DNA from: Methylobacterium sp. 2A
GTDB lineage: Bacteria > Pseudomonadota > Alphaproteobacteria > Rhizobiales > Beijerinckiaceae
Length of the DNA stretch: 64,000 nt
NCBI RefSeq assembly: GCF_009806555.1
Contig: NZ_VUOK01000052.1
Span: forward strand, 1 to 64,000
Direction: 5' to 3'
Shown: piece by piece, positions 34,023 to 42,574 of the stretch
How the letters are laid out: each line of letters begins with the position of its first letter
How positions within the stretch are numbered: position 1 is the first letter of the stretch
Notes under the pieces: model-generated
Seen by the model: only the letters and a program-made list of their open reading frames with translations
Database searches by the model: none
What the model was told of the DNA's origin: nothing
Program-made: the position numbers and the translations under genes

Positions 34023-34947
34023 AGAGCAGGTCCGCGACGAGGTTGAACAGGATGACGAGGCCGGCGAACACGAAGGTCACCGCCATCACCACCGGCGTGT
34101 CGTTGGACAGCATCGCGTCGATCAGCAGCGAGCCGATGCCGGGAATCCGGAAGATCTGCTCGGTGACGATGGCGCCGCCGAACACGGCGGGGATCTGCAA
34201 CGCCACCAGCGTCACGACCGGGATCAGGGCGTTGCGGGCGATGTGCCGGCGGGTCACCGTGCCCTCGCTGAGGCCCTTGGCGCGCGCCGTGGTGACGTAG
34301 TCGAGCCGGGCGACGTCCAGCGCCGAGGCGCGCACGTAGCGGGTGTAGGAGGCCGCCTGGAAGAAGCCCAAAACCGCCACCGGCATGATCGCCTGCCGGA
34401 TGTTGGCCCAGAGCCAGGGCAGGCCGGAACCCGGCAGGTCGGCCTGATAGACGAAGGGCAGCCAGCCGAGCTTGATCGAGAACAGCAGGATGAACAGCAG
34501 GCCGGTGAAGAAGGTCGGCAGCGAGAAGCCCACGAAGGCCAGGGTATTGGCCACCTGGTCGGCGAGCGAGTAGGGCCGCCGCGCCGCGGTGAGGCCGACC
34601 GGGATCGCGATCAGCAGCGCCAGCACCTGCGAGGAGCCGACCACGAACAGGGTCGTCGGCAGCCGCTGCAGGATCAGGGTGTCGACGTTCACCCGGCTGG
34701 CGAAGGAGAAGCCCCAGTCGCCGTGCAGCATGGCGGTCAGCCAGTGCAGGTAGCGGGTGAGGATCGGGTCGTCGAGGCCGAACTTGACGCGCAACGCCGC
34801 CCGGACCTCGGGGGGCACGTTCGGGTTCGCGGCGAGTTCGCCGAACGGGTCGCCCGGCGCGAGCGCCAGGACGGTGAACAGGATCAGGCTGATGCCGAGC
34901 AGGCTCGGGATCGCGATCAGGAGCCGTCGCAGGATGTAGGCGCCCAT
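33988..34947 (-). CDS. Peptide/nickel-type ABC transporter permease (OppB/DppB)
   Basis: A 319-residue permease with six helices and the binding-protein-dependent EAA motif (DYVTTARAKGLSEGTVTRRH). The N-terminal MGAYILRRLLIAIPSLLGISL and EQIFRIPGIGSLLIDAML are typical of OppB/DppB. It lies 19 bases after the binding-protein gene and overlaps the OppC-type gene, so the three form one operon. Confidence 0.88.
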   Translation of the reverse strand: MGAYILRRLLIAIPSLLGISLILFTVLALAPGDPFGELAANPNVPPEVRAALRVKFGLDDPILTRYLHWLTAMLHGDWGFSFASRVNVDTLILQRLPTTLFVVGSSQVLALLIAIPVGLTAARRPYSLADQVANTLAFVGFSLPTFFTGLLFILLFSIKLGWLPFVYQADLPGSGLPWLWANIRQAIMPVAVLGFFQAASYTRYVRASALDVARLDYVTTARAKGLSEGTVTRRHIARNALIPVVTLVALQIPAVFGGAIVTEQIFRIPGIGSLLIDAMLSNDTPVVMAVTFVFAGLVILFNLVADLLYGWLDPRIALR

Positions 34948-34966
34948 CGGACGCTCCGCCTCCCGC

Positions 34967-36757
34967 TCAGGCCTCCCGGTACCAGTCGGGCAGGAACGCG
35001 AGGTCGTTGTCCCAGCCGCTGCGGGGCGCCGTCAGCGTGGCGCCCACCGCCGAGACCTCGGCCCGGTGGATCAGCGGCAGCACGTTCTCGGAGACCGCGA
35101 GGTCGTTGCATCTGATGAGGAGGGCCGCCCGCTTGACCGGGTCGAGCTCGCCCTGGGCGGCATTGTAGGCCGCGTCGTAGGCGGGGCTGCGCCAGCGCAC
35201 GACGTTGCGGCCCTGCCATTTGTTGGCCTTCTGGGCCACCTCCCAGGAGGCGTACATGAGCAGCCAGATCGCCGGATCCGCCTGGGTGGCGCTGTAGGCG
35301 TACATCTCCATGTCGGCGTAGAAATGCGTGCAGGTGTCGGGATTGGCCGGGTCGGAGGAGAAGAACACCGAGCCGGTGACCGATTTCAGCTCGATCTCGA
35401 TGCCCGCCTTGGCGGCGGCCTGCTTGATGATCGCCTGGGTCTTCTGGCGCGGGGCGTTGATCGAGGTCTGGAACAGCAGCTTCAGCCGCTTGCCGTCCTT
35501 CGCCCGGATGCCGTCCGAGCCCTTTGTCCAGCCCGCCTCGTCGAGGAGCGCGTTGGCCTTGGCCGGATCGAAGGCGTAGTGCGTGTCCTTCGAGACGAAG
35601 CGCTCCGGGCCGTTGACCGTGTTGGCGGTGGCCTTGCCGGTGCGGCCGTAGATGTAGGTCTGGATCGACTTCCGGTCGACGAGCAGGTTCAGCGCCTGGC
35701 ACACCTTCGGGTCTGAGAAGGCGGGGTGCTTGGTGGTGATCGAGGACCGCTCGCCGTCGACCTCGACATTCGGGTCGGTGGCGTTGAGGAGCAGGAATTC
35801 CAGCTTGCCGCCGTACACCACGTCGACCCGGCCCTTGCCGCCGGTCTCCAGGCGCTTCAGCACCTCGTCCTCGATCAGCATGTTCCAGGCATAGTCGTAC
35901 TCGCCGGTCTGGAGCACGGCCCGGGCGGCCGAGACCGCGTCGCCGCCGCCCTTCATCTCGATCGTATCGAAATACGGCCGGTTCGGCAGGTGGTAGTTCG
36001 GGTTGCGTTCGCCGCGGACGATGTCGCCGGGCCGGAACTCCACGAACCGGTACGGGCCGGTGCCCACGGGGGCGAGGTTCTGGGGCGCGTCGCGGGACTT
36101 GGCGCCGCTATAGGGTCCGAACAGGTGCTTCGGCAGCACCATCCCGACGATGCCCACGAAGGCGTCGCACCAATAGGGCGTCGGCTTGTCGAACAGGACC
36201 CGGACGCTGAGGTCGTCGATCTTCTCGACCGTGCAATCCTTGTAGGAGCCGGCGGTCACCGCCGCGGTGGCGGGGTCGCGGGCATATTCCCAGGTGAACA
36301 CGAGATCGTCGGCGGTGAGCGGCTTGCCGTCGTGCCACTTCACGCCGGGCTTCAGCGTCCAGACCACCGAGCGGCCGTCGGCGGCGAGCGCGCCGTTCTC
36401 CTTGGACGGGATCGAGGCGGCCAGCACCGGCACGAGGTTGCCGTCCGGATCCCAGGCGGCGAGCGGCTCGTAGAAGATCCGCGATGCGTCCTGGTCCTTG
36501 GTGCCGACCGCGAAATGCGGGTTGATCAGGGTCGGGGCCTGCCACCAGAGGAGCTTGAGCGCGCCGCCGCCCCCGGCCTTGGCCGGCTTGTAGCCGGCCC
36601 GGATATCGGCCGCCATCGCGACCCCGTTCCCGGCCAGCATCAGCCCGGCCATGGGGGCGGTGAGGCCCAACGCCACCATCCGCTGCACGAAGGCGCGCCG
36701 CGACAGGCGGCCGTCCTTCACACGCCCGATGAGGCCGTGCAGATCCCGCTCGTCCAT
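34967..36757 (-). CDS. Peptide-type ABC transporter substrate-binding protein (SBP_bac_5)
   Basis: A 596-residue protein from the ATG at 36757, with a twin-arginine-type signal (LSRRAFVQRM, then a hydrophobic stretch to about residue 50). The SBP_bac_5 fold shows the RxxL-type motifs EPLAAWDPDGNLVPVLAAS, GVKWHDGKPLTADDLVFTWE and a large DRKSIQTYIYGRTG lobe. Ligand inferred from the neighbour: a peptide or amide processed by the M20D amidohydrolase encoded divergently 195 bases away. Together the cassette resembles uptake-plus-hydrolysis modules for aminoacyl or aromatic amide conjugates. Confidence 0.88.
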   Translation of the reverse strand: MDERDLHGLIGRVKDGRLSRRAFVQRMVALGLTAPMAGLMLAGNGVAMAADIRAGYKPAKAGGGGALKLLWWQAPTLINPHFAVGTKDQDASRIFYEPLAAWDPDGNLVPVLAASIPSKENGALAADGRSVVWTLKPGVKWHDGKPLTADDLVFTWEYARDPATAAVTAGSYKDCTVEKIDDLSVRVLFDKPTPYWCDAFVGIVGMVLPKHLFGPYSGAKSRDAPQNLAPVGTGPYRFVEFRPGDIVRGERNPNYHLPNRPYFDTIEMKGGGDAVSAARAVLQTGEYDYAWNMLIEDEVLKRLETGGKGRVDVVYGGKLEFLLLNATDPNVEVDGERSSITTKHPAFSDPKVCQALNLLVDRKSIQTYIYGRTGKATANTVNGPERFVSKDTHYAFDPAKANALLDEAGWTKGSDGIRAKDGKRLKLLFQTSINAPRQKTQAIIKQAAAKAGIEIELKSVTGSVFFSSDPANPDTCTHFYADMEMYAYSATQADPAIWLLMYASWEVAQKANKWQGRNVVRWRSPAYDAAYNAAQGELDPVKRAALLIRCNDLAVSENVLPLIHRAEVSAVGATLTAPRSGWDNDLAFLPDWYREA

Positions 36758-36951
36758 GATCAATCCCGGTTGCCGCCGTGAGGGGCACAGCATCATTCCG
36801 AATGCGGCCTTGGCAAGGGGCGGGCCAGTGACGCTTCAATCGAAACGTGTTGACGATCCTGCATTCCGGACGCCCTCATGGCCCCGGCCCTGCATGCAGG
36901 CGCCCGCTACGGTGCCGCGGATTCGAACGGTACACCCCCGGAGACGACACG

Positions 36952-38370
36952 ATGGACAACCGCAACGCCGTGTGGCGCCACGTCGACGCGCATAGAGAGC
37001 GCCTGATCGCCCTGTCCGAGCGCGTCTGGGGCATGCCGGAGGTCTGCTACACGGAGACGCGTTCGTGCGCCGAGCACGTCGCCGAGCTGCGCCACCAGGG
37101 GTTCCGGGTGACCGAGCAGGTCGCCGGCATCCCCACCGCCGTGATGGGCGAGGCGGGGGAGGGCGGCCCGGTCATCGCCTTCCTCGGCGAGTACGACGCG
37201 CTGCCCGGCCTGTCGCAGGAGGCGGGTGTCGCCGAGCACCGGCCGATCGAGCCGGGCGGCCACGGCCATGGCTGCGGCCACAACCTCCTCGGCGCGGCGG
37301 CGTTGCTCGCCGCCACCGCGGTCAAGGACTGGCTCGCCGAGACCGGCACCCCCGGCCGCGTCCGCTATTACGGCTGCCCGGCCGAGGAGGGCGGCGCCGC
37401 CAAGGCCTTCATGGTCCGGGCCGGCGCCTTCGCGGATGCCGACATCGCGATCTCCTGGCACCCGGCGAGCTTCTGGGAGGTGGCCCCGCCGGCCGCGCTC
37501 GCCAACACCCGGGCGGATTTCACCTTCACGGGGCGCACCGCCCACGCGGCGGCGGCACCGCATCTCGGGCGCTCGGCGCTCGACGCCGTGGAGCTGATGA
37601 GCGTCGGCGTGAACTACATGCGCGAGCACATGCCCTCGGACGCGCGGGTGCATTACGCCTATCTCGATGCCGGCGGCATCGCGCCGAACGTCGTGCAGGC
37701 GCGGGCGCGCGTGCGCTACTCGATCCGCGCCCGCGACCTGCCCGGCATGCTGGCGCTGGTGGAGCGGGTGAAGACAATCGCACAAGGCGCCGCCCTGATG
37801 ACCGAGACCGAGGTCGAGGTGCGGATCGTCAGCGCCGTGTCGAACCTTCTGGGCAACACGCCGCTGGAGCAGGCGCTGCACGGCGTCATGGAGGAGCTGG
37901 GCCCGCCACCCTTCGACGATGCCGACCGGGATTTCGCGGGAAAAATCCGGGCGACGCTCAGCGACGGCGACATCGACGCCGTGTTCCGCGCCATCGGCAT
38001 GCCGCGCACCGAGGCGCCGCTCGCCGACTTCCTCGTTCCCCTCGATGCGCCGCGCAACCCCGCGATCGGCTCGACCGATGTGGGCGACGTGAGCTGGGTC
38101 GTGCCGACCGTGCAGGCGCACGCCCCGACCGTGGCGGTGGGTACGCCGTTCCACACCTGGCAGGTGGTGGCGCAGGGCAAGACCCCGGCGGCCCACAAGG
38201 CGATGGTGCAGGTCGCCAAGGCGATGGCGGCCACCGGCACCCGGGCGCTGACCGATGCTGACTTGCGCGCGGCCGCCCAGGCGGATCTCGCCCGGCGCCG
38301 GGGCGCGGCCGGCTACGTCTCGCCGCTCCCCCCGGAGGTCGAGCCGCCGCTGCGCATGTCGTTGGCGTAA
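36952..38370 (+). CDS. M20D-family amidohydrolase (AbgB-like)
   Basis: A 472-residue cytoplasmic metallohydrolase with GGAG upstream of the ATG at 36952. Metal-binding motifs are FLGEYDALPGLS, GHGHGCGHNLLGAA with the paired His/Cys ligands, CPAEEGGAAK with the catalytic Glu pair, and a C-terminal VGTPFHTWQ. The lid/dimerisation domain includes FTGRTAHAAAAPHLGRSALDA. These features match p-aminobenzoyl-glutamate hydrolase subunit B and indole-3-acyl amino acid hydrolases. The divergent transporter supports an imported amide substrate; its identity is unknown. Confidence 0.85.
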   Translation: MDNRNAVWRHVDAHRERLIALSERVWGMPEVCYTETRSCAEHVAELRHQGFRVTEQVAGIPTAVMGEAGEGGPVIAFLGEYDALPGLSQEAGVAEHRPIEPGGHGHGCGHNLLGAAALLAATAVKDWLAETGTPGRVRYYGCPAEEGGAAKAFMVRAGAFADADIAISWHPASFWEVAPPAALANTRADFTFTGRTAHAAAAPHLGRSALDAVELMSVGVNYMREHMPSDARVHYAYLDAGGIAPNVVQARARVRYSIRARDLPGMLALVERVKTIAQGAALMTETEVEVRIVSAVSNLLGNTPLEQALHGVMEELGPPPFDDADRDFAGKIRATLSDGDIDAVFRAIGMPRTEAPLADFLVPLDAPRNPAIGSTDVGDVSWVVPTVQAHAPTVAVGTPFHTWQVVAQGKTPAAHKAMVQVAKAMAATGTRALTDADLRAAAQADLARRRGAAGYVSPLPPEVEPPLRMSLA

Positions 38371-38434
38371 GGTGGGTCGGCAGAGACGTTTTCACGCGTC
38401 TTTCTTCCCCAGACAGACAAGAAGGGCTCCGCGG

Positions 38435-38612
38435 TCTCCCTCCCCCCTCTGCGGGGGAGGGTGGCCCGCGAAGCGGGTCGGGAGAGGGGAGCGACGGCGC
38501 CGGATGAATCGCTGGCCTTCATGAAGGTCGCGCCTTTTCCTGAACCCGCGCTCCCCTCTCCCGACCCCTGCTGACGCAGGGGCCACCCTCCCCCGCAAAG
38601 GGGGGAGGGAGG
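38435..38612. repeat. Dispersed 170-bp palindromic element, copy B (inverted)
   Basis: Reverse complement of copy A at 32872-33043: the same CTCCCTC..GGGAGGGTGGCC arms, and a core (TCATGAAGGTCGCGCC, then TTCCTGAACCCG) that reads backward relative to copy A. It occupies most of the 350-base spacer after the amidohydrolase gene; the remainder shows nothing recognisable. Confidence 0.85.
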
Positions 38613-38718
38613 GCGCGCGGAAGGTCAGGATTGCCATGGCTGGCAATCGGAGGATGAGCCAAATCCGATCGATGGACACAGCGGTCTATCCGGCGGAGCG
38701 GACCATACAGCCGCACGA

Positions 38719-40056
38719 TCAGGCGGAGAGCGACGCTCCACCGCTGGCATAGCGGCTCGGCGGCCGCGCCAGCCCGAGATGGTCGCGCAGCGTCGCGCCC
38801 GCATAGTCCCGCCGGAACAGGCCGCGCCGCTGCAGGATCGGCACGACCGCGTCCACGAAGGTCTCCAGCCCGTCCGGCAGCACGTCGGGCATCAGGTTGA
38901 AGCCGTCCGCCGCGCCGGCCCGGAACCACGCCTCGATGTCGTCGGCGATCGCCTCCGGCGTGCCCACGACGATGCGGTGGCCCACACCGCCGCCCAAAGC
39001 CCGCAGGAGCTGGCGCACCGTCAGACCCTCGCGCCGCGCGAGCGCGACCGTGCCCAGGAACATCGTGTGGTTGGCGTCCGGCGGCAGGGGCAGCGGGTCG
39101 GGCAAAGGCTTGTCGAGGTCGAGCCGCGCGGGATCGATCCGCAGCGTCCCGGCGAGCCGGGCGAGGCTGTAGTCCAGGGGCACCAGATCCCAGAGTTCGT
39201 CCTGGCGCCGCCGCGCCTCGGCCTCCGTGGCGCCGATCACCGTGGCGAGGCCGGGCAGGATCACCAGCGCGTCCGGCCCACGCCCGTACCGCGCCGCCCG
39301 CGCCCGCAGGTCCCGGGCATACGCCACCCCGTCCTCGATCGTCTGGGCCAGGGAGAACACCGCGTCGGCGGTGGCGGCGGCGAGTTCGCGTCCGTCCTCA
39401 GAGCCGCCCGCCTGGAAGGTCACCGGGCGCCCTTGCCGGCTGCGCGGCACCGTGAGCGGGCCGGCGACGGAATAATGCGTCCCGCGGTGGTTCACCGCGT
39501 GCACCTTGGAGGGGTCGATGAACCGGCCGCTGGCCTTGTCGCCGAGGAACGCGTCGTCCTCCCAGCTGTCCCACAGGGCGTGGACCAGATCGGTGAATTC
39601 CCGCGCCCTTGCATAGCGCGCCCCGTGCTCGGAGGCGCCCGCGAAGCCGAAATTGCGGCCCGCGGCGGCGTCCGCGGTGGTCACCACGTTCCAGCCCACC
39701 CGGCCCCGGCTCACGAGGTCGAGGCTCGCGAAGCGGCGGGCGAGGTTGAACGGCTCGTTGTAGGTCGTCGAGGCGGTGGCGACCAAGCCGACATGGCTGG
39801 TCACCGCCGCCACGGCGGCCAGCACCACGGTCGGTTCGAGGGCGTTGAACGGCCGGTAGTCGATCCGGTCGTTGATCGCAGGCGTGTCGGCCAGGAAGAT
39901 CGCGTCGAGCTTGCCCCGCTCGGCGACGCGGGCGACGCGGATGAAATGGTCGATGTCCACGAAGGCGTCCGGCCGGCTCCCCGGCAACCGCCACGCGGAG
40001 GGGTAGACCCCGGAATGCAGCAGGTTGACGTTGAGATGCAGGGTGCGGCCGGTCAT
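38719..40056 (-). CDS. FMN-dependent monooxygenase, NtaA/SnaA/DszA family
   Basis: A 445-residue flavin-dependent monooxygenase. It begins MTGRTLHLNVNLLHSG and contains LDAIFLADTPAIND, the SRGRVGWNVVTTADAAAGRNFGF segment that binds reduced FMN (given as one recognisable motif in parts), and QAGGSEDGRELAA. The family oxidises sulfones, aminopolycarboxylates and related substrates with a separate flavin reductase. It is the last gene of a three-gene operon with a second luciferase-like monooxygenase and an SsuA-like binding protein, so an organosulfur substrate is likely. No reductase is seen nearby. Confidence 0.88.
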   Translation of the reverse strand: MTGRTLHLNVNLLHSGVYPSAWRLPGSRPDAFVDIDHFIRVARVAERGKLDAIFLADTPAINDRIDYRPFNALEPTVVLAAVAAVTSHVGLVATASTTYNEPFNLARRFASLDLVSRGRVGWNVVTTADAAAGRNFGFAGASEHGARYARAREFTDLVHALWDSWEDDAFLGDKASGRFIDPSKVHAVNHRGTHYSVAGPLTVPRSRQGRPVTFQAGGSEDGRELAAATADAVFSLAQTIEDGVAYARDLRARAARYGRGPDALVILPGLATVIGATEAEARRRQDELWDLVPLDYSLARLAGTLRIDPARLDLDKPLPDPLPLPPDANHTMFLGTVALARREGLTVRQLLRALGGGVGHRIVVGTPEAIADDIEAWFRAGAADGFNLMPDVLPDGLETFVDAVVPILQRRGLFRRDYAGATLRDHLGLARPPSRYASGGASLSA

Positions 40057-40070
40057 CGAAGGTCCCCGGT

Positions 40071-41123
40071 TCAGCGCAGGCGCGGCAGCACCTGCTCGGC
40101 GAAGCGGCGCATCTCGGCCTCGAACGGCTGGAACTGCAGCATGAACAGCCCGATGCCGGCGGCGTGGAACGTCCGGATCCGCTCCGCCACGGTGGCGTAG
40201 CTGCCCACCAGCCCGGCGGCCGTGCCGCCATTGGTGCCGACATGCCGGCTGGCGGCCGCGTCGGTCTTGGCGAACATCACGCTGGCCTGATCGGTGCGGG
40301 CGCGGGTATCGGCGCGCAGATCGGCGTCGCGCTGCGCCAGGGCGAGGAGCCGCGCGTGCTCGTCTTGCGCCTCCGCGTCGGTGGCCCTCGCGATCACGAA
40401 GGCCGAGAGGCCGTAGCGCAGCGGGCCGTTGGCCGCGGGGCGCCGCGCCACGTCGGCGATGAGCGCCGCGACATCGGGGAGTGGCTGGCCGTTGATGAAC
40501 CAGACATCGGCATGGTCGGCGGCCAGCGCCCGGGCGGGCTCGGATTCGCCGCCGAGATAGATGGTCGGCCGCGGCCGATACGTGCCGGCCGGGCGGAGCC
40601 GGTAATCCTCCACCCGGAAATGCGCGCCCGCGAACGTGACGCGCTCGCCGCGCATCAGCCTGTCGACGAGGCCGATCCATTCCCGGCCGTAGGCGTAGCG
40701 GTCGTCATGCGCGGGGAAGGGCAGGCCGGCCCGCTCGAACTCGGCCTTGTTCCAGGCATTGACGAGGTTCAGGGCGAAGCGGCCGCCGCTGATGTGCTCG
40801 ATCTGCAGCGCCATCTTGGCGAGCACCACCGGGTGGTAGAGCCCCGGCTTGATCGCCGCGATGATCTCGATCCGGCGGGTCAGCGCCGCCAGCGCCGCCG
40901 CCGCCGTCCAGGCCTCGAGCTGGTCGCGCTCCGCGTCGTAGGGGTTCATCGTGTGCTGGGCGACCAGCACGGAGTCGAAGCCGAGGGCCTCGGCCTCCAG
41001 CACCAGGGCGCGATTCCGCGCCCAGCTGGCGTCGTCCGGCTCCTCGGGGTCGTGGTGGGCGGCCCGGGAGCCGTGGACGGCGGCCCAGATGCCGAAGCGC
41101 GGCGCCTGTATCGGGTCGGTCAT
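40071..41123 (-). CDS. Luciferase-like monooxygenase, SfnG/SsuD type
   Basis: A 350-residue LLM-class flavin-dependent oxidoreductase. FGIWAAVHGSR opens the TIM barrel. EALGFDSVLVAQHT, AAIKPGLYHPVVLAKMA, ISGGRFALNLVNAWNKAEF and LGGESEPARALAA are the landmarks of the SfnG (dimethylsulfone monooxygenase)/SsuD (alkanesulfonate monooxygenase) group. It lies 4 bases after the binding-protein gene and 14 bases before the NtaA-type gene. Probable reaction: FMNH2-dependent C-S bond cleavage releasing sulfite or sulfinate. Which of SfnG or SsuD is closer cannot be settled by eye. Confidence 0.88.
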   Translation of the reverse strand: MTDPIQAPRFGIWAAVHGSRAAHHDPEEPDDASWARNRALVLEAEALGFDSVLVAQHTMNPYDAERDQLEAWTAAAALAALTRRIEIIAAIKPGLYHPVVLAKMALQIEHISGGRFALNLVNAWNKAEFERAGLPFPAHDDRYAYGREWIGLVDRLMRGERVTFAGAHFRVEDYRLRPAGTYRPRPTIYLGGESEPARALAADHADVWFINGQPLPDVAALIADVARRPAANGPLRYGLSAFVIARATDAEAQDEHARLLALAQRDADLRADTRARTDQASVMFAKTDAAASRHVGTNGGTAAGLVGSYATVAERIRTFHAAGIGLFMLQFQPFEAEMRRFAEQVLPRLR

Positions 41124-41127
41124 GGCC

Positions 41128-42120
41128 TCAGCCCCGCCCCACGGGCGCCTGCCAGATCGGCACGGCGGTGGCGTCGATCCGGCGGGGGATGAGCCTGGCC
41201 TCGTAGAACACGTCGGCGATGGCCTGCTGCTCGCCGAGCTGGGCGCGCTCGACCGGCTCGACCGCGTAGGTGCGGCGGCTGTTGGCGGCGGCCACGACCG
41301 GGGGCGGCAGGTCGCCCCAGATCGGGGCGAGCAGTGCCACGGCCTCGGCGGGGTTCGCCCGCATCCAGGCGCCGGCCTCGACCAGCGCCCGGTAGATCGT
41401 GGCGACGACCTCCGGCTGCGCGGCGACGAAGCTGTCGTTGACGAGGTAGTAGCGGTGATAGCTCGTCAGCCCGGTGGCGTCGGCGATGACCCGCACCGGC
41501 CGCTTGGCCTCCGCGAAGGCGAGGAACGGGTCCCAGATCGACCACGCGTCGAGGCTGCCCCGCTCGAAGGCCGCTGCGCCCTCGGGCGCCTGGAGATAGG
41601 CCGGCTTGATGTCGGAAAAGCTCAGGCCGGCGCGTTTCAGGGCGGCCGCGAGCACGTAGTGGCTGCCGGAGCCCGGGGCCACGCCGACCGTGCGGCCCTT
41701 CAGGTCCGCGATCGTGCGGATCGGCGAATCCGCCGGCACGATGATCGCCTCGGCGGCGGGCGCGCCGCGCTCGCGGGCGTAGAAGGTGAGCGGCGCCTTG
41801 GCCGATTGCGTGAAGATCGGCACCGCGTCGGCGACGTCGGCGTGGATATCGACCGCGCCGGCCGTCATCGGCTCGATCACGCTGGTGAACAGGTGCCAGC
41901 TCGGGGTGAAGCCCAGCGGCGCGAGGCGCTCGGCCAGCGTCCCCTTCACCTTCAGCACGGTGAACAGCACCGAGGAGCGCTGCATGCTGATCTTCACGTC
42001 GCGCGGGGCCGCGTGCACGGCCGGCGCGCCGAGCGCCACGGCGGCGGCTCCGCCGAGGCCGGTGCGCAGGAGCGTGCGCCGGGACAGGGTTGCGTCGATC
42101 ATCGGGCGCTCGGGGGTCAT
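41128..42120 (-). CDS. SsuA-like substrate-binding protein (sulfonate/NMT1 type)
   Basis: A 330-residue periplasmic protein with a twin-arginine-type signal (SRRTLLRTG followed by a hydrophobic stretch, cleaved near VHA-A). An ATG six codons in (42102) is an alternative start. The NitT/TauT/SsuA fold shows KVKGTLAERLAPLGF, LKGRTVGVAPGSGSHYVL, AFERGSLDAWSIWDPFLAFAE and TIYRALVEAGAWMRANP. It should deliver an organosulfonate or sulfonate-like compound to an importer, but no ATPase or permease gene is adjacent. First gene of the sulfur operon; divergent from the acyl-CoA-dehydrogenase-like gene. Confidence 0.88.
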   Translation of the reverse strand: MTPERPMIDATLSRRTLLRTGLGGAAAVALGAPAVHAAPRDVKISMQRSSVLFTVLKVKGTLAERLAPLGFTPSWHLFTSVIEPMTAGAVDIHADVADAVPIFTQSAKAPLTFYARERGAPAAEAIIVPADSPIRTIADLKGRTVGVAPGSGSHYVLAAALKRAGLSFSDIKPAYLQAPEGAAAFERGSLDAWSIWDPFLAFAEAKRPVRVIADATGLTSYHRYYLVNDSFVAAQPEVVATIYRALVEAGAWMRANPAEAVALLAPIWGDLPPPVVAAANSRRTYAVEPVERAQLGEQQAIADVFYEARLIPRRIDATAVPIWQAPVGRG

Positions 42121-42574
42121 CGGGTCAGGCGGCGTGAGGGACCGGAGGCGCGGTCACGGCGTCAGGTCAGCGAAAATCGGACCGCATGGCGGCCGCTTCC
42201 ATTGAAGACCGAGGTCGAATTCAGGATCAATGAAACGGTTTTTCGATCTCGCTGCGTATCGTGGAAGTCGATCCTTCATCGGATCGCATCGGCAGCGATG
42301 CCATTCTGATCGGCGGCGGAAAACCCGCTTCGGCGATCGCTGTTGCGCATCCGGGTCCCGGGGCCGTCACCGATGCCGAGACCCGGAACGGTCGCGGCGA
42401 TCGCAGGAAACTGTCTTCCCCTCAACGCTCCACGCGGAAGACAAAAGTATTCTGGCAGCCTCCATGGAGGAATGACGCTTCCAAAGACTCGATCGCTCCC
42501 CGTTCGGCTCTTGAGATCGGAAAAGAACTTCGCGATTCCATAAGCCTGCCCGCTGGTGGGGTTCGGAATCGGGA
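42121..42574. promoter_or_regulatory. Divergent control region of the organosulfur genes
   Basis: 454 bases without a gene separate the SsuA-like gene (minus) from the flavoprotein gene (plus). A perfect 12-bp palindrome CCTCCATGGAGG lies at 42459-42470, and GGCGATCGC occurs twice (near 42335 and 42390). Base composition is less GC-rich than in the neighbouring genes. Regulation by sulfur availability is expected from the gene content; no binding motif is assigned. Confidence 0.45.
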
